From NCBI RefSeq assembly GCF_015832195.1, contig NC_052020.1, positions 4,966,254 through 5,030,253 of the forward strand: 64,000 nucleotides of DNA. Reading direction: 5' to 3'. Below are positions 25,704 to 39,400 of the stretch, in pieces (positions within the stretch are counted from its first letter, which is position 1; each line of letters opens with the position of its first letter). The position numbers and the translations under genes were made by a program. Under the pieces are notes generated by a model. The model had not been told where the DNA came from. It ran no database searches and was given only the letters and a program-made list of their open reading frames with translations. The DNA is from Motacilla alba alba (Eukaryota; Chordata; Aves; Passeriformes; Motacillidae).

Positions 25704-28028
25704 AACCTTCCACAGAGGAGGCAAATAACAGCTCTAGTGCCACATCATGCCACCTTCCAGTTGCAGAAGAAGATTTCTCCTGCATCACCAATCTGTGTAT
25801 CCCATCCAAGTCACTTCATTTTAAGTGGAAAAAAACAAGCAGTGACAGAACAGGGCCCTTAGAGTAAGGCTCCCAGCATAATGCAGCCACAAGAATTTAA
25901 CAAGTGGGATTTACTTAACTGGTCACTAAGTGTTAGCATTGCTCTAAAGATATATGGCTGAAAGTGTTTCTCTGGCTATAAAGAAACAGAACTGAGGGAG
26001 CAGGGAAAATGCCTGGCAAGCAAACTCCCTTTTGTTTAATAGCTCTCTTCAGACTGGTAAGCCCCAAAAAAAGCTTCATTAAAGTTAATGGACAAATCTT
26101 CCATGGAAAAATTAAGCACTTGATTTTTGGTCTGAGCACGCAAAATTTCTCTTCCTTGCTGGGTTCACCCCAAGACAGCAATCTTCAGGCAGAATTACAT
26201 AAATATTGTCAGCTCTCAGGCTGGCTTTGTGTCTCAGACCTGATGAGTGACTGGCAGAGTTCACGGGCCAGGTTCACCAGCCTCGTAAATGGGAACAGCT
26301 TCACTGAAGCCAGTGGGAGGCCTGAGCACATTACAGGAACCTTCCATAAATAGAACAGAGCTGTGTCCATTTGTACCAGAAACGGCTGCAAATTGCTGCC
26401 AGCAACGAGGCAGAGAACATTGTTCACCCTGCAGACTTCAGGCAACCCATTCCTGAAGATGCCATATAAAAATACTGCCCCCAAGTCCCTTTCCTAGCTA
26501 CTGCCATGGCACCCCTGCCCTTTAACATTTAAAACCCATTTAAGACCACAATGCCAACCAATGCTATGCCCCCAGTGTGCTGCTGTGCTTGCTCTTCAAT
26601 AGGTGACTCAGGCACAGATTGTGACCTTCACCAGGTCCCAGTGAGCTGATGGGGAGACACAGCAAGGTGCTGGGACAAACAAAGGTGAATATCATCCCTT
26701 ATCTAACATATTTAACACTCTGGCTTTACCCACATTGGGCATTTCACAGAATAAATGCTTTAAATAGATTCTTTATACATTCACAGTACAAACCGAAAAC
26801 TTAAAATTAAAAAAAGCTCAACTGATAATACACGCTGCCATTTTAGATGATATTTGTGGCCAGGTATAAGAGGATACAAATTCCACCCCAAGCCAGGCAA
26901 AACTGCAGCTAAGGATGGGACTCTGCACAAAGACAACTGCACTCTAGTACCACACCTGAGGTGAGACATAGCAAACATAATCTGCAGTTCCCATTTGGGT
27001 GTTGCCAAGTGTAAAAACAGCATTTGAGTTGTCCTGTTCTTGCCAGACACGAGTGATGCAATCAAAGATAAAGTACCCTGCTGTGAAGGCTGCAGCTCAT
27101 ACAGGGAGCACAGTGTAACAGAGACCACTTACACAACATGACACTACTGACTGCCCTTGGAACAAGGTTGGCAGAGACCCCTCTGGATGAACAAGGAGCA
27201 ACAATTTCTCACTAATGGACTGTTTCTAAAATTTTAGATATTATCTTATGATAATATCAGGACGATACTGCTACCTGCTGTTTATTCAAACTAATATTAG
27301 TACAGTTTAGAATAGAAGAATAGATGGATTTTGATGCATAAGTGACCTGTTCTGGCAATTTTCAACAGCACATAAGAAAAGTGTATTGTGTCATGGCTTC
27401 TTAGGTCACTTTTTTTTCGAGAGCAATAGCAGGAAATTCACCAAAATACTCCAAGAGAGATTTCAAAAATCTGAGAGTATTTAAGGGATCTATTGGTGGC
27501 ACTGTCAGGCTGCTCAGCAAAACACACAATATTTTAATACTGACTGTCAACTCTCCAGCTTAAAAGCAGAGACCAAAAATATGAGTCTGAGGATCCTCCT
27601 ATGAGGAGACTGAATACTTTTATAGTCACAAGGAAAACCTACTCTCTTTGACAGAAGAAAAAATTTAAAATTTTGGGAGGTTCAGCTTAACAAACCTCAT
27701 GTTTTTCCCACCAAAATTAAGGGGAAGAAATCCAATACTTTGCTGTACAAACTCAACAGTCCAGACTGACAGCTCTAGGTGCACTACAGGACAGAATGGA
27801 GCGCACAAGGACCTGATGTTTGTGGCTTTCCATTGTGATCCTCAGCATCTGTTGAAGTTTCTGCAAAGTTATTCTAATTTATTCCCCAAAACACACTGAC
27901 CCAAACAGACTGTGGAGTTCTATAAGTAAATGTCCTGACTGATCTCCTGAAGAGAGTTGATTGAAGCTTTTTAAAGTTGAGCTTCATGTTTCAGGCACAA
28001 CCTTGCCACAAATGCATAATCTAGTTTA
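25704..28028. other. Intergenic, no gene recognised
   Basis: Unique sequence; the only structure noted is the inverted repeat at 27237. Confidence 0.65.
27237..27258. other. Inverted repeat, 9-bp arms, 4-bp spacer
   Basis: GATATTATC-ttat-GATAATATC in AT-rich unique sequence; it could be a paired homeodomain/GATA-like site or chance. Confidence 0.7.
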
Positions 28029-28152
28029 CCTAGTAGAAGTGAAGGGAAAAGGATTTTACTGCTTTTCTCCAAAGCATGCTGGCACCACTTGACAATTTTT
28101 TGTCACATTGATTCAAATTCACTTCTTCCCCTGAGAAGTATAAGAATTCCTC
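28029..28152 (+). repeat. Local direct duplication, left copy (124 bp)
   Basis: It matches 28859-28982 with only four single-base differences and no gaps. The two copies lie 830 bp apart in the same orientation, in otherwise unique sequence. It does not resemble a transposon end or tail. Confidence 0.95.
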
Positions 28153-28858
28153 CAAATGTTTCACATTTTACTTTCAAATCCCAAAATTTCTTAATACTGA
28201 CAGTAACAAAATATCCATAGTGGTGACATTGCAATCCTGGAAATAAAATGCTGTAAGGCTTCACACCTCCCAAGAGCCTTTAAATGTGGAGATGAGTATG
28301 TATGAGCCCACGACACACCCAGGGAAATGTTATTTGCTAATAACAGCTTTCATTCCCCATCCCAGCTCAGGACTCTGCTCCTTGTCAGCAATCGTGATCC
28401 CTACAACTTTCACCTTCAATATTCCTGCACTTTGGGACAGCTTTTTGCTCTGCTCCTCCCACAAGGGCTTTCCTAACTGAAACAGTAAATATGTAACCTC
28501 CATGTCATTAAAGAGAGGCTGGCCAAAGGAGGGAAATGGAAAAATGCTACTGCCCATCATGCTAACCCCTGCACTCTGCTTCTGCTTAACACCACAGTGA
28601 GCCAACGGAATGATTAAAAGTGATGAGTGTAATTGTTTCAACATTAGACGCAGAATTTCAGATCAGAAACTGAGCAGCAGCAGAGATTGCTGGAAAGTCA
28701 GTGTAAGTGTCACCACCCTTGCCTGTAGGTAGAATGCTGAGAGAGAAGATAATATTCTGATTCATGGAGTAGTAAAAGTACTCCAGCACTTTCCAGCAGG
28801 CTTCTCTGCAAAGCTACCATGCCTGAAGTGAACTTGAAAAGGTGTTCCTCAAGAACTC

Positions 28859-28982
28859 CCTAGTAAAAGGGAAGAGAAAAGGATTTTACTGCTTTTCTCC
28901 AAAGCATGCTGGCACCACTTAACAATTTTTTGTCACATTGATTCAAATTCACTTCTTCCCCTGAGAAGTATAAGAATTCCTC
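28859..28982 (+). repeat. Local direct duplication, right copy (124 bp)
   Basis: Partner of 28029-28152. Both copies start at CCTAGTA and end at AAGAATTCCTC; flanking sequences are unrelated, so the boundaries are sharp. Confidence 0.95.
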
Positions 28983-31129
28983 AGCTTTCCTTATCTGATT
29001 TCTGCTGTCAAACGCATCAGGAAGGATGCACCTCTCCACAATTCTAATGTTTTCCTGCCCACCTTAACTGTGTGTCTCTTTTCTGGATGTAACATAGGAA
29101 GAATGGGATGTCTGGAAGGGAGACTTGCCCTGGAAGTCCTTATAAGGTAGGTGTACATGATCATTGAAGGGTAAGTCCCACACATAATTCCTCTGTCATC
29201 AATTTACTTTACATCTCCATGCCTCATGACAGCCATTTTAAAGGCCTTGTCTACAGGGAATATTACCATGAACTTCCTTAGACTCTGCAAGGACTGACAG
29301 GAAATCCATACCTCCAGGAGTAAGTAATTCCAGCTGTTTCAGGAGAAAGCAAAATGGTAAATTCATGCTCTTCAGAAGCAATAAAACAAATCCTGATTGA
29401 AATAATTGTCCTAGCACAGGAACTGAGAAACAACTTCACATTTCTGTGGAAGCCAGTTAAAATCTCACATATTTCCATTTGCCTATAACAACTTCCAATG
29501 AGCTGATAAGAAGCTCTGTTGATAACAAGAAGTGGATGTGTCAGACAGCAATTGCTAGAAAAGAGGAGATGTTCATCTCTGTGCTTCATGGATCTCTAAC
29601 AGACTGTAGACCCTGGAGTTTGGATGGGTGTGGATTTTTGGTTATTCTAACTGTCCCCAGTGTTATACAGAAAGCATTATTTGAGCTACACCTTCAGGGA
29701 TTAGAGCTCTGCAGCTCTACCCTTTCAACTCCAAATGTCACACATTGCTAAAGAAAATCTTTAAAAATACCTAAAATTCAGTCTGCAGCATTGGATTGCT
29801 TCTGGATGGCAGCATTCTGAAATATCTTCACCCTGATATGCTGTGCTACCCACTGAAAAGAGCAGTAGACATAAAGAAAAGAGGTACCATAAAAATACTG
29901 AACAAAAAAGAAAGAGACAAAGATGGAAAGATTTTACCCTGATAAACTGCGGGCTTCTGATAAGAGTTCACTACTGAATGGTGTGAAATTATGTCAGGGT
30001 CAAGGCATGCCTCTGCTAAATAACTGCTGCTCATTTTGTCTGCCCAGAGTGTACAAAATACATTTTGTGTGCTGGATCACCAGTGGGCCAAATTCCCATT
30101 GTTCACTGAGCAGCCACTGAGCTGTCCCCTTGCTCTGCTCCCACATTTAAACCAAACCAAACCAAACCAAACCAAACCAAACCAAACCAAACCAAACCAA
30201 ACCAAACCATCTCTAAGCTTCAGTGTAAACATATGGGTGCCTCAGAATAAAGCTATATACAGGTAAGTGTGCAAAGGAGGTGCTAAGCTTGTTTCTTTCC
30301 AGGGTAAACATGGTGGAGGGGAGTGTGTGCATGTGTGTGTGGGGAAAATCTCTCATCAGTTAAATTAAATGTCAATCCTATCAACAGAAAAAAAGGAAAG
30401 GAAAAATAAATATTATGTTTTTCAATTCTTTTTCATATTCTCTCAGTATTCCAGAATCTCCAGAGTGGAGATTTACCCTCTTTTAAAAGAAGAAACTTCC
30501 TAAGATATCTGACTCTATGAGATTTTTTTTCAGGCTTATCATTATTCAAACAATTTCTCATTAAGTTAAACAACTGCATATTTTAGAAACCTGGCCTTCA
30601 GTGCTGTATATTACTCCTTGATGCTCCCAGCAAATATAAAGTTATGACTGTATGGAAAAAACTCACCACTCCCCCACCAACCCAAAAAAAATCCCTCTCA
30701 AAACCTGGAAGAAGGTAACCGTGCTTGAGAGATGCTACTTTTGCCTTTCTTTTCCTTGCCCTCTTTAGAAAACTTCAACCTTGATATAATCCTGCCACTG
30801 CCTACTGCCGGCTGAAGCCCCTTTTGTTAAAGTCAGAGAGAATCAGAATAAGGTTTTAAAAAAATCCTGGGAATAAAAATAAAACAATCACCCAGCAAAC
30901 AGGGTAAAAAGGAATTGCAAGCAAGTATTTGTATCAGTAAACTTGAAAACCATCATCTGCTGTCTTCACTTAATGTCAATAGTTACTGATGTCCACTTTC
31001 ATAAATATCATCTTGTAACTGGCTTTTCCTCCCTTTGCACACACGCCACCCCTCCCCCTCAACAAGCACTCAGTTGTGATGCATGGGAAAATTGAGCTTG
31101 GGAAGTAAATTTCAGACTGTACTGGCAAA
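28983..31129. other. Intergenic, no gene recognised
   Basis: Unique sequence apart from the (AAACC)n array at 30149. Confidence 0.65.
30149..30208 (+). repeat. (AAACC)n microsatellite
   Basis: Twelve perfect copies of the pentamer AAACC. Confidence 0.98.
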
Positions 31130-32420
31130 TCTTAAGAGACTTCCCCACAGTGCTGGCAATTTACACTGATAGCTAATTTGGCCATTAAAGAAGTTTTTCT
31201 GGTCAATGAATTAGTTTGTTTACAAGTAAAAGGAAATAGTAACTGTGAACTAAAGTGCTGTTTGAATATTCCTTGTTTACAAACTCTGGTTCAGCAAAGC
31301 TTGCATTGGTTACATTTGATTGGAACTGATTCTGTGGTGCAACCCAAATACAGGTTATTTGTGTGTATCTGACTAAAATAACACATTTTGCTAATAAACT
31401 GTAACACTGTATCTCTTTTCCCCCAGATCTTTAAATGGAAAAAAAAAATAAAATCCATAAATATACATACATTTCTGATATGCCTGAAGGCCAAATGAAT
31501 ATACTTAGTGCTACTTGAAATAAGGCAGGGGAATGCTGCTGAAATCTTCCTGAAGTAGCTAGCAAAAGGCCTGAGGAGCAGAACACAATAAGCGTTCAAA
31601 ACCATCTCACAATGTAATAATCAATGTGTAATATGAGCTAGGGGTTAGTTAAATAAAATGTGAAAGCTGTATTAATGAACCCTTTCGCTGTCCAACACAG
31701 CATTTCATTTTCTTTCATAGGCTGCATAATGCAGGGCTTGGGAATAAATTATAGATGAAACCCCCATCATATGTTTATAAATACACTAACATTAGCATTT
31801 TACTTCCCCATAAATCTGCACCAAACATTCAGGCGCAAGATAGAAAGCCCTGTAAAACAATGATATATTCTCTGCTTGCAAGACTTGCCTAGTGGCCCAT
31901 TCATTTTTACCGCTGTTCTTCAAACATTACTTCCTTCGCTCATGCCCCCTCATTTAAAATCCATTTTAATTTAAAGATGTTCCATGCAGTCCTAGTGGTA
32001 CATTTACTCATCCTGGTTATACATCATGGAGCAGGGAAAAGAAAATTGTTTAATCTAGAGATACGGTTCACTGTGGTCACCACTGAACAGTGGAGTAATT
32101 ACCAGATCAGCTCTGCTAAAAATGCACTCAGGGTGTTCTGTGACCTATCATCTTCTAATCTGCATAGTGAAGTATAGCTTCATAACTATAAATTGCTGAC
32201 TTAATTAAAACCAGGACCTTTCTGTCATTTAATTACAGGGAGAAAGGTTATTGCTTAAATGCAATTTTCCAAATGTGATTTCTTAACAGTTATTAACTGC
32301 TTCACCATCATTTATTGTTTCAGATTTTTCAATTTGAAAATAGTCCCTGTGACAGAAGTAATGACTTCATGAAAAACTCAATCTAGATGGAGCTGAGCAG
32401 ACCCATTTGTTTCTCGTAAG
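31130..32420. promoter_or_regulatory. Candidate conserved regulatory block
   Basis: About 1.3 kb of repeat-free AT-rich sequence with many TAATT, ATTA and TTTACAAG/TGTTTAC (fork-head-like) motifs, and a CCATTTTAATTTAAA element near 31960. No coding signal. Confidence 0.27.
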
Positions 32421-35400
32421 TGGAGCAGACAGAAAACTTGAAAATGTCACAGGAGGATACTGTGATTGCTCCACTTTACAGGAGTAATTAAAAACCAAGA
32501 GGTTGTATTAAAGGTGAAGAGAGGAGGTTTGTGACAATTTCCAGGTTTTTCCCCTTACCAAAATATTGTCTGTGCCTTTTCAACTCTGTTAGGAAAGGTT
32601 TGGATTAATAATTAATAGTTTATCCCAGTCCAAAACACAATACTAGTACCAGTGCACTAAGATAAGCTCTGTGATTTTCTCTTCATCTGCCAAGAGCCTC
32701 CTTAATTTGAACATAAGCAAGTTCCATACAATTTCCCTCTGCATGTAAAGCTTTTTATTCCCAAGAACTGTTGTTTCCATGAAGTGTGTAAGTGCATTTT
32801 AACTAAAATTTGAAGGTCTAAGACACACCTTCTCATCAAAGAATGAACTGATACAAAAGTGGCCTTGCAGAATCAAATCTGAGTCCCCTCCCCTGCAGAG
32901 TACTGCATGAAATTCTGCTTAAAGGACTAACCCCTGACCATTATAACTCACAGGAACAGCTAAAACCTGAAAGTCCTCTTGCAGGGTACTGCAAATACAA
33001 GGCAAGGTCCCTCTCCCAGTAAAAGAAAAAAGACAGAAAAAAGAGGGAGAAGAAAGAGAGGGAAAAAAATAAACAAGAAGAGGAAAAAAAAGAGAAAAGA
33101 GACAAAGAAAAAAAGAGGCAAAAGGGAAAATAGAGGAAGGAAAAAAAAGGTTTAAAAAAAAAAAGAGAGAGAAAACACAGATGCTTGTTGTTGCCAGGAC
33201 AACAATTTCTCACTCCCAATAAGAATACACTTTGAATATGAATTTTCCTTGCATCCCCTTTTGTTTAATTAACAAGACATTGTGAATTTTACATGGAAGA
33301 GGTTTTGCAGATCAAGGGAAGTTGTCACACTCTCCTTTCCCTTCGTGGTGAGCCTCTACATTCCCAGAAAGTTGCCCTGCCATCACTGATGGGGGCTTTA
33401 AGGCACCAGAAGAGCTGGCAGTAGATACAACAGGCAGCACTACAGATCTAATAATTTTAAACATCTTTGTGACCCTACAAGCACATTGGAGTCTCCAATT
33501 CATTAATCCTGCAACACCCTCGTTAGTGAGGAGAGAGCTGCTGGCCCAGCGCACTGGAGCTGAGGGATCACATCACTGTGGTCCAGAACCTTCAGCTCCA
33601 GGGTAAGGCCAGGAGAAGAGAGAACTTCCTTCCTGAACAAACAAGTCATAAGGGTTCCTTTCCTGCCCAATTTTCCAAAGCATTCTGCTGCACATGGACT
33701 AATTGTGAGACTCTGGAACTGAGCAGGAGCTGCTCCTGAGCAGGCAAATTCTGTGGAGCAGTTTGGTGCAGACATTCAGGGTAGGCACAAGCCATGTGGC
33801 ATTGTTTGCTCTCCCTGCAGCAACACAGCTGAGTGTTGCCCATTCAGAATTTGCTCTGCTTTTACTGTGAACACAACAACCAAAATATTTTCAAACCACT
33901 TGTCACCTCCGTTCCAAATTGTGTTACTAACTGGAATACAAGCCTTGGACTCTTCCCCCCCTCCTTTTTTCTTATTGTGAGGACAAATCACATTTTTGGT
34001 TAGTCACCAAGCATATGGGGCATTGGTTTTGTTCCCTGACTGGTAGACTTGCATAACTTAGCAATGGAATCAAAGCTGTAAACAGACAACATATGTGCAC
34101 GTACGATGTGCAGCTTGCTTTCAGCTAATGATCAAGCACTCTGGGTTACAGTTTGCCCTTGGCAAGCATCTGTACTAGCATAGCTTGAATCCCTCCATGT
34201 TTACACTCCACACTGGCAGGGGAGTGGCAGTGTGGCACAGGGAATAGCACAAGGGAACGTGAATTATCTATTTTCGGACTCTGAAGATGGCCTTCGCAAG
34301 AGTAAAAACTACATGGATAGAAAAATCAAAGAGAGAGAGGGAAAAAACCTGGAAGGTTTTAACAGAAAATGGGGAAAATAAAATGCAGCCACCGTAGGAA
34401 GAGAACAGGGAAAGGGAAAGTGGGATACAGCCCCAGGCCCTGGAATGAAATGCAGCAGCTCTGAGCAGAAAGCACCAGGTACAAGTAGTCTTGACCAGGA
34501 CTCAAAACCTGGAATTTCCTGCCAGGCCAAACCAACATCTTAGAGATATACACTGTGGCCCTGCCTGTTTATTTATTTGTTACTGCCAATGTCATGGAAT
34601 TCTGTGGTAGGGCTAATAAATTCCATGATTTTTGTGACCTTTTCCTTATGCAGAGGAAAATCTCCCCTCTGGCCAAGAGTGAAGGATTATCTCCTAAATA
34701 GAACAATACACCTTGCACCCCCATTTAAAATGAAGCTAGAGATTGTACTATAAGGACACCAGTGCAACTAGAGGGGGTTAATGACAATTCTCCAGTCTTA
34801 GCTCTACACTCAAAACACTTTTGTGTCCTCCCCAGTGCCAATAGCTACTCTGCAGGTGGAGGAAGGAAAGCCAGTGCCTGACACTGCAGACTGCCTGCTG
34901 GGTTGTGTCCTGTGCAAGTCGCAGCAGAGCCCCTTATTGCCTTATTAACCATCCATGCTGGGTTTGAGTTTTCATAAAGCCCTTGCACAGCACTCCAAGG
35001 AGACTGACATTCTCTAAAAGGGCCCAAAACACGCTTACAGAATATAACCATGGGTATCTTTGGCTTCCAACCCTTCTCAAATACTTTTCTATCTCTGATG
35101 GCATTGTAAACAGGACTAATCTGAGAATCAGAGACCGAGTTCCTAATATCAGTGTACAGGTCCCCCAACAAAGGAGAGGGAACTTCCCAGGCTTTGATCC
35201 CTCTTACCCAAGTTAACTCACATACAAAAGGAAGCAAACATAATAAATTCCATGTGGTATTTTTTATTTACCCTTGCAGCTGCCGAGGTTCACAAGGCAA
35301 CAGGACACATAGCACAGTTCAGGGATCTAGAAGAATGAGGAGGAAAGGACAATGACAGTTGCTTTACAAATATTTTAGGACTCAATTCAAGTGAGCCCAC

Positions 35401-35849
35401 TAACATCAAACCTGCGTCTTCTTTAACACCTGAGAGATTCTCACAGGTCACTGTAAAGTAGATACTCTTTTAGTGAACGCCAAAATAGTAAGGGATGCCC
35501 ATAAGTAATTCAAATTTATTGTTTTGCCTTGGATAAGCTGGAGGGCACCAGTGATCTGCTCTGAGGCAAACTCCTTTCGCTCACATATCCAGAAATATGC
35601 AGCCCTGTTTCACAGGCAGAACTGGCTCAATCATGTGAAATAGGACTCAGTTTAGGTAGGCTCTGCCAAAGCAGGTGCTTACAAAAACCATCACGCCACG
35701 CTGCCTTACGAGCTTCCCATGTTTTCCTATGAATTCCAAAAACATGTACTCTCAGAGAAGCAACACCTGGGTTTCAAACCACGCCATCACAAACAGGACC
35801 CAGCAGCCACGTGGGTTAATAGCCTGAAAACACAAAATGAGCCCTCTCT
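32421..35849. other. Intergenic, no gene recognised
   Basis: It holds the polypurine tract at 33021 and otherwise unique sequence. Several chance minus-strand open frames of 60-130 codons (for example 34845-35237) show no known domain. Confidence 0.65.
33021..33175 (+). repeat. Polypurine tract
   Basis: About 155 bases that are nearly all A and G, with scattered pyrimidines. It is low-complexity DNA capable in principle of triplex or slipped structures. The minus-strand open frame through it (phenylalanine- and serine-rich) is an artefact of composition. Confidence 0.95.
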
Positions 35850-36420
35850 GTAATCTCCTACGGTTTGTTCCTCTGATTAATTGAGCCCATTCCATTCCCA
35901 TTTAAGACTATTAAGAAGTCTGTAGCTTTAGCTATTTTTGTCTGCGAGACTCAGCCTGGAGATTTCAGAAGCTTAACATTCTAGCTGCATGTCACTGCAA
36001 CCATTGTCTCTTGTCACAATTCTAATTCTATGTTCTGATAATAAAATTTCATTAGTGTCTGCACATCCTTTGCCTTACCTTTGAAGTACTGTCTTGTGCT
36101 GAAACGATTAGCAGTACTTTACGTCATATCACTTGACTGTTTGACAGCCATTGTGAGTGAGCTAAACGGGGAGAAATTAAAATTTCTGACAATTTCCATT
36201 ACATCTAAATTGCTGAGAAATTAAGGGATATTTACTTTTACAAATATTAAAGGTTGTTTAAAATGTAAACTGACTTCTTTTTATTAGTAGATTCCACAAT
36301 GTGCTAATTCAAAATGACTACATGGCCTTATGTGAATAAATTACCAACTCATTTTCCAAAAGCGAAGGACATTTCCTCCAGGCTGCTTTTTGACTGTTTG
36401 TGTCAGTAGAAAAAGAAAAC
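35850..36420. promoter_or_regulatory. Candidate conserved regulatory block
   Basis: Repeat-free, AT-rich, with clustered homeodomain-type (GATTAATTGAG, GCTAATTC), TGACAG (Meis/TALE-type) and ACGTCA sites. No coding signal. Enhancer role is inferred from composition and from its place upstream of PAX6. Confidence 0.27.
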
Positions 36421-39400
36421 AAAAAAACTTATGAATATTTCAGAACAGAAGATATTCCTTGGTGCCTGTATTCCGTGCTTCATCTTAACACAATAATGAG
36501 GTTATCCCTGTATGATCTGATTTTTTTAACAACTTAACAAACAGCATGCCATGAAGCACTGAGTTTATCACATGTCGTTACTTTATCCTGGGACAAGTCC
36601 CTTCCTGATCAATGTCTTGAGCCCAGCTAATCCAGACCACCACATCCCACATGCCTGTCCATACAATGACTGAGCTTAATTTTGAAAGTAATTTACATTT
36701 TTCTGCTCCTGAGGATCTACATGCTTGGTGTCAGAGTTTCTTCCGTGATTTGGTGTTGTCTCAAACCTAAGTGGTCACTGTCCCTGCAGACTCCAAAGGG
36801 ACATGAGCAAAAGAGGTGGTGAGATGTTTAGCACACCTGCATGAGTTTGTTTGGTCTCACCAGTCATATTCCAGACACAAATACATTGCTGAAAGTCTTC
36901 TAGCTGTTCATTTAACCACCCAGAACTGCTGCTCAGTTGTGATTTAAAAAGTGTTTTAGGGCAGCTGCCTAGAGTTATTTAGATTTCAGGTTGGGAATGA
37001 GCAAGGTTAACAGTGTTATGACTTTCTAAATCTCAGCTGAACTACTATGAGGTGACCAGATCTTCCTGTACACTTTTAATTGCAGCCAAGAAAATCTAGC
37101 CATGGTTTCTCCACTCTAAAACCTTTCCTTTGATTCCTCAGACCATCCTCCACACTACCATTCTTTCCAGACTGATGAACCTTCATTTCATCATTTGTTA
37201 GAGTTTTTCATCTTCAATTATTTTTGAGACTTTTCTTGGCGTCTAATCACAGTTCTCTTCACAATTTCTTGCAAGTTCTCTGCATAAGGTCCAAAGACAA
37301 ACACTGCATCTAAAAGCCCTAGTGCTTTGCCTTGTAGATATCTCTTTTACAGACTCCATTGAAGCAAGCATTCTGGGATGAAACCCCAAATGGCTGCTCA
37401 CAGTGTGCTGGCACGGTGAATGAAGCTTATTCCACAAAGTCTGGCCCCTGTAAAAGGGGCAGAATAGTTACCTACCACATAGGATGTGGTAAGGCTTAAT
37501 TTATTAGTGCTGTAAAGCATTTTCGACCCTTAGAAGAAGGGTGTTACGAAAACATAAAGCGCTATTGCCATAAAACATTTGTCTGGCTGAAAGCCCTCAC
37601 TGGTCTGCTTGAGGAACAAAGAGGGATGTAGGGAACCAGAGCATTTCCCATTAAGAAAAAAGTACTGCTTTCATTTATTTGGTGTCAGCATGCATCTTCT
37701 AAGACTCCTGGTGATGGAGAAAGAGGAAGAGCAGTAAGGCTATTGCATGAAACATTACTATTTGATTAAAAGATTACTAGGACATGGAAAAGTACACAGG
37801 CTATTTCCTGTCACCCAAGCACATTTACCCAGAGAAACGGATCTGCAAATGCAGGAACTTTAAAAGTTTTAAGTCCTTCTGATCAAAGCAATTAATTATG
37901 GATAATGCAAACTGTGTAAGGAATGCTGTGCAAGGATGTGAAAATGAAGAAAGATTACAATATTTTTGATGGCTTCATTGTTGGCAACTGCTTTGTTTAG
38001 TTGGGATTCTTGAGAAGCAAGAATCCCAGCAGCAAATGCAATCACGTTCACTGGCTGCCACCAAAGCTCACTGTGTCTGAAATTCTTTCTTACATGCTTT
38101 GCTGAATCAGGACTCCAGCACACAAAATATACTTTGATCTTGACAGTGGTTCAAGTCTTTTCCTTAAAGTCAGAGCCCATTTTGGCTTTTTTTGCTTTGA
38201 TGCACCATCAAGCTCATGCACATTCTTTGTCAAAACATATCCATATAATAGGGTTATAATAAATAGTTCTTTTAACAGTTCATTTAGGATTCAAAAACTA
38301 TGAGGCTTGCAAAATGCAAAGAAAAAAAATCACACAGAATTTTTTAAAGCAAGAAAACCGTAACAACCCCCAAATCAATACCACAATTGAAAGAAAATTA
38401 ATACCTGAGATAAGTTTACATGACCAAAAGGCTTTGGGGCAAGACACTGCAATATGCTAAAGACACACTCATAACCACAAGCTACATTTAGGACTCAAAT
38501 CACATACGAGTGGCACATTTCAGATGTTCTTCTACTCCTTAAAATAGATATGAATTTATGAGATGTTGACAAATGGCTACCCTGTAAATGGCTAAAGAAA
38601 GATTTCTTTGTGTTCATATTTCATTTTCTTTTCCCTTCTATGTCATGTCCAGCTCATGCTCATTTGCTACTGAGTCAAAAATAGAGTTATTCCATGAGAA
38701 ATGTTGATATTTTTGATCTGCCCAGAAGACAACACAGCATGTGACAGCACATATTTCATACAATATTTCCATTGAGTTCACTAGAAACCCCCATATAGGT
38801 GCTCATAATTTGGGCTCTACATTTCAGTTCCAGGAATCAGAGGTTGTAAGTCTCAAATGGACCTTTAAGACCCTGGGCTGCCCTCCAGCAAAAAAAAAAA
38901 AAAAACCCATCACAATATTCCTCCAGCAAATTGGAAAGATTCAGAGGAGCATCTCAACTTTTGGAAATATACTTAGATCAAACTTCCAAACCTCTTCCAA
39001 CAATATAAAAACAGAAATAAAACTGGCAGGTGCATCTTTTGCTATGTCCTATAACATAAAAATCATGGGCCACTTCACTGAAGCGATTGGAAGTCAAGAA
39101 GATAATCTAAATATAAATATTATTTATATAGTTATCTGCAGCCGTTCTGTGAAGTCTGCTGTTTGCAGCTGGACTTCCAAAACTTTGCTAGGAAACTGGT
39201 AATAATATCTAAAATTAAAAAGCACAAAATGAGCTTTACTTTAAATTAAATTTAAATTAACAAATTATTGCAATGGCTCAGGTGAATTCACTGTGCAATG
39301 ACAGCTGTCTGTGCTCTGCTCTGCTGGGAACTGTGCTGGTGCTGCACTAGAAATTTATATCAATAAATGCATAATGCTCCAGACCTTTCCCTGCTGCACA

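Noticed and set aside
38741..39202. 153-codon + strand open frame
   Set aside because: It passes through an A-tract and AT-rich sequence and has no domain or splice context.
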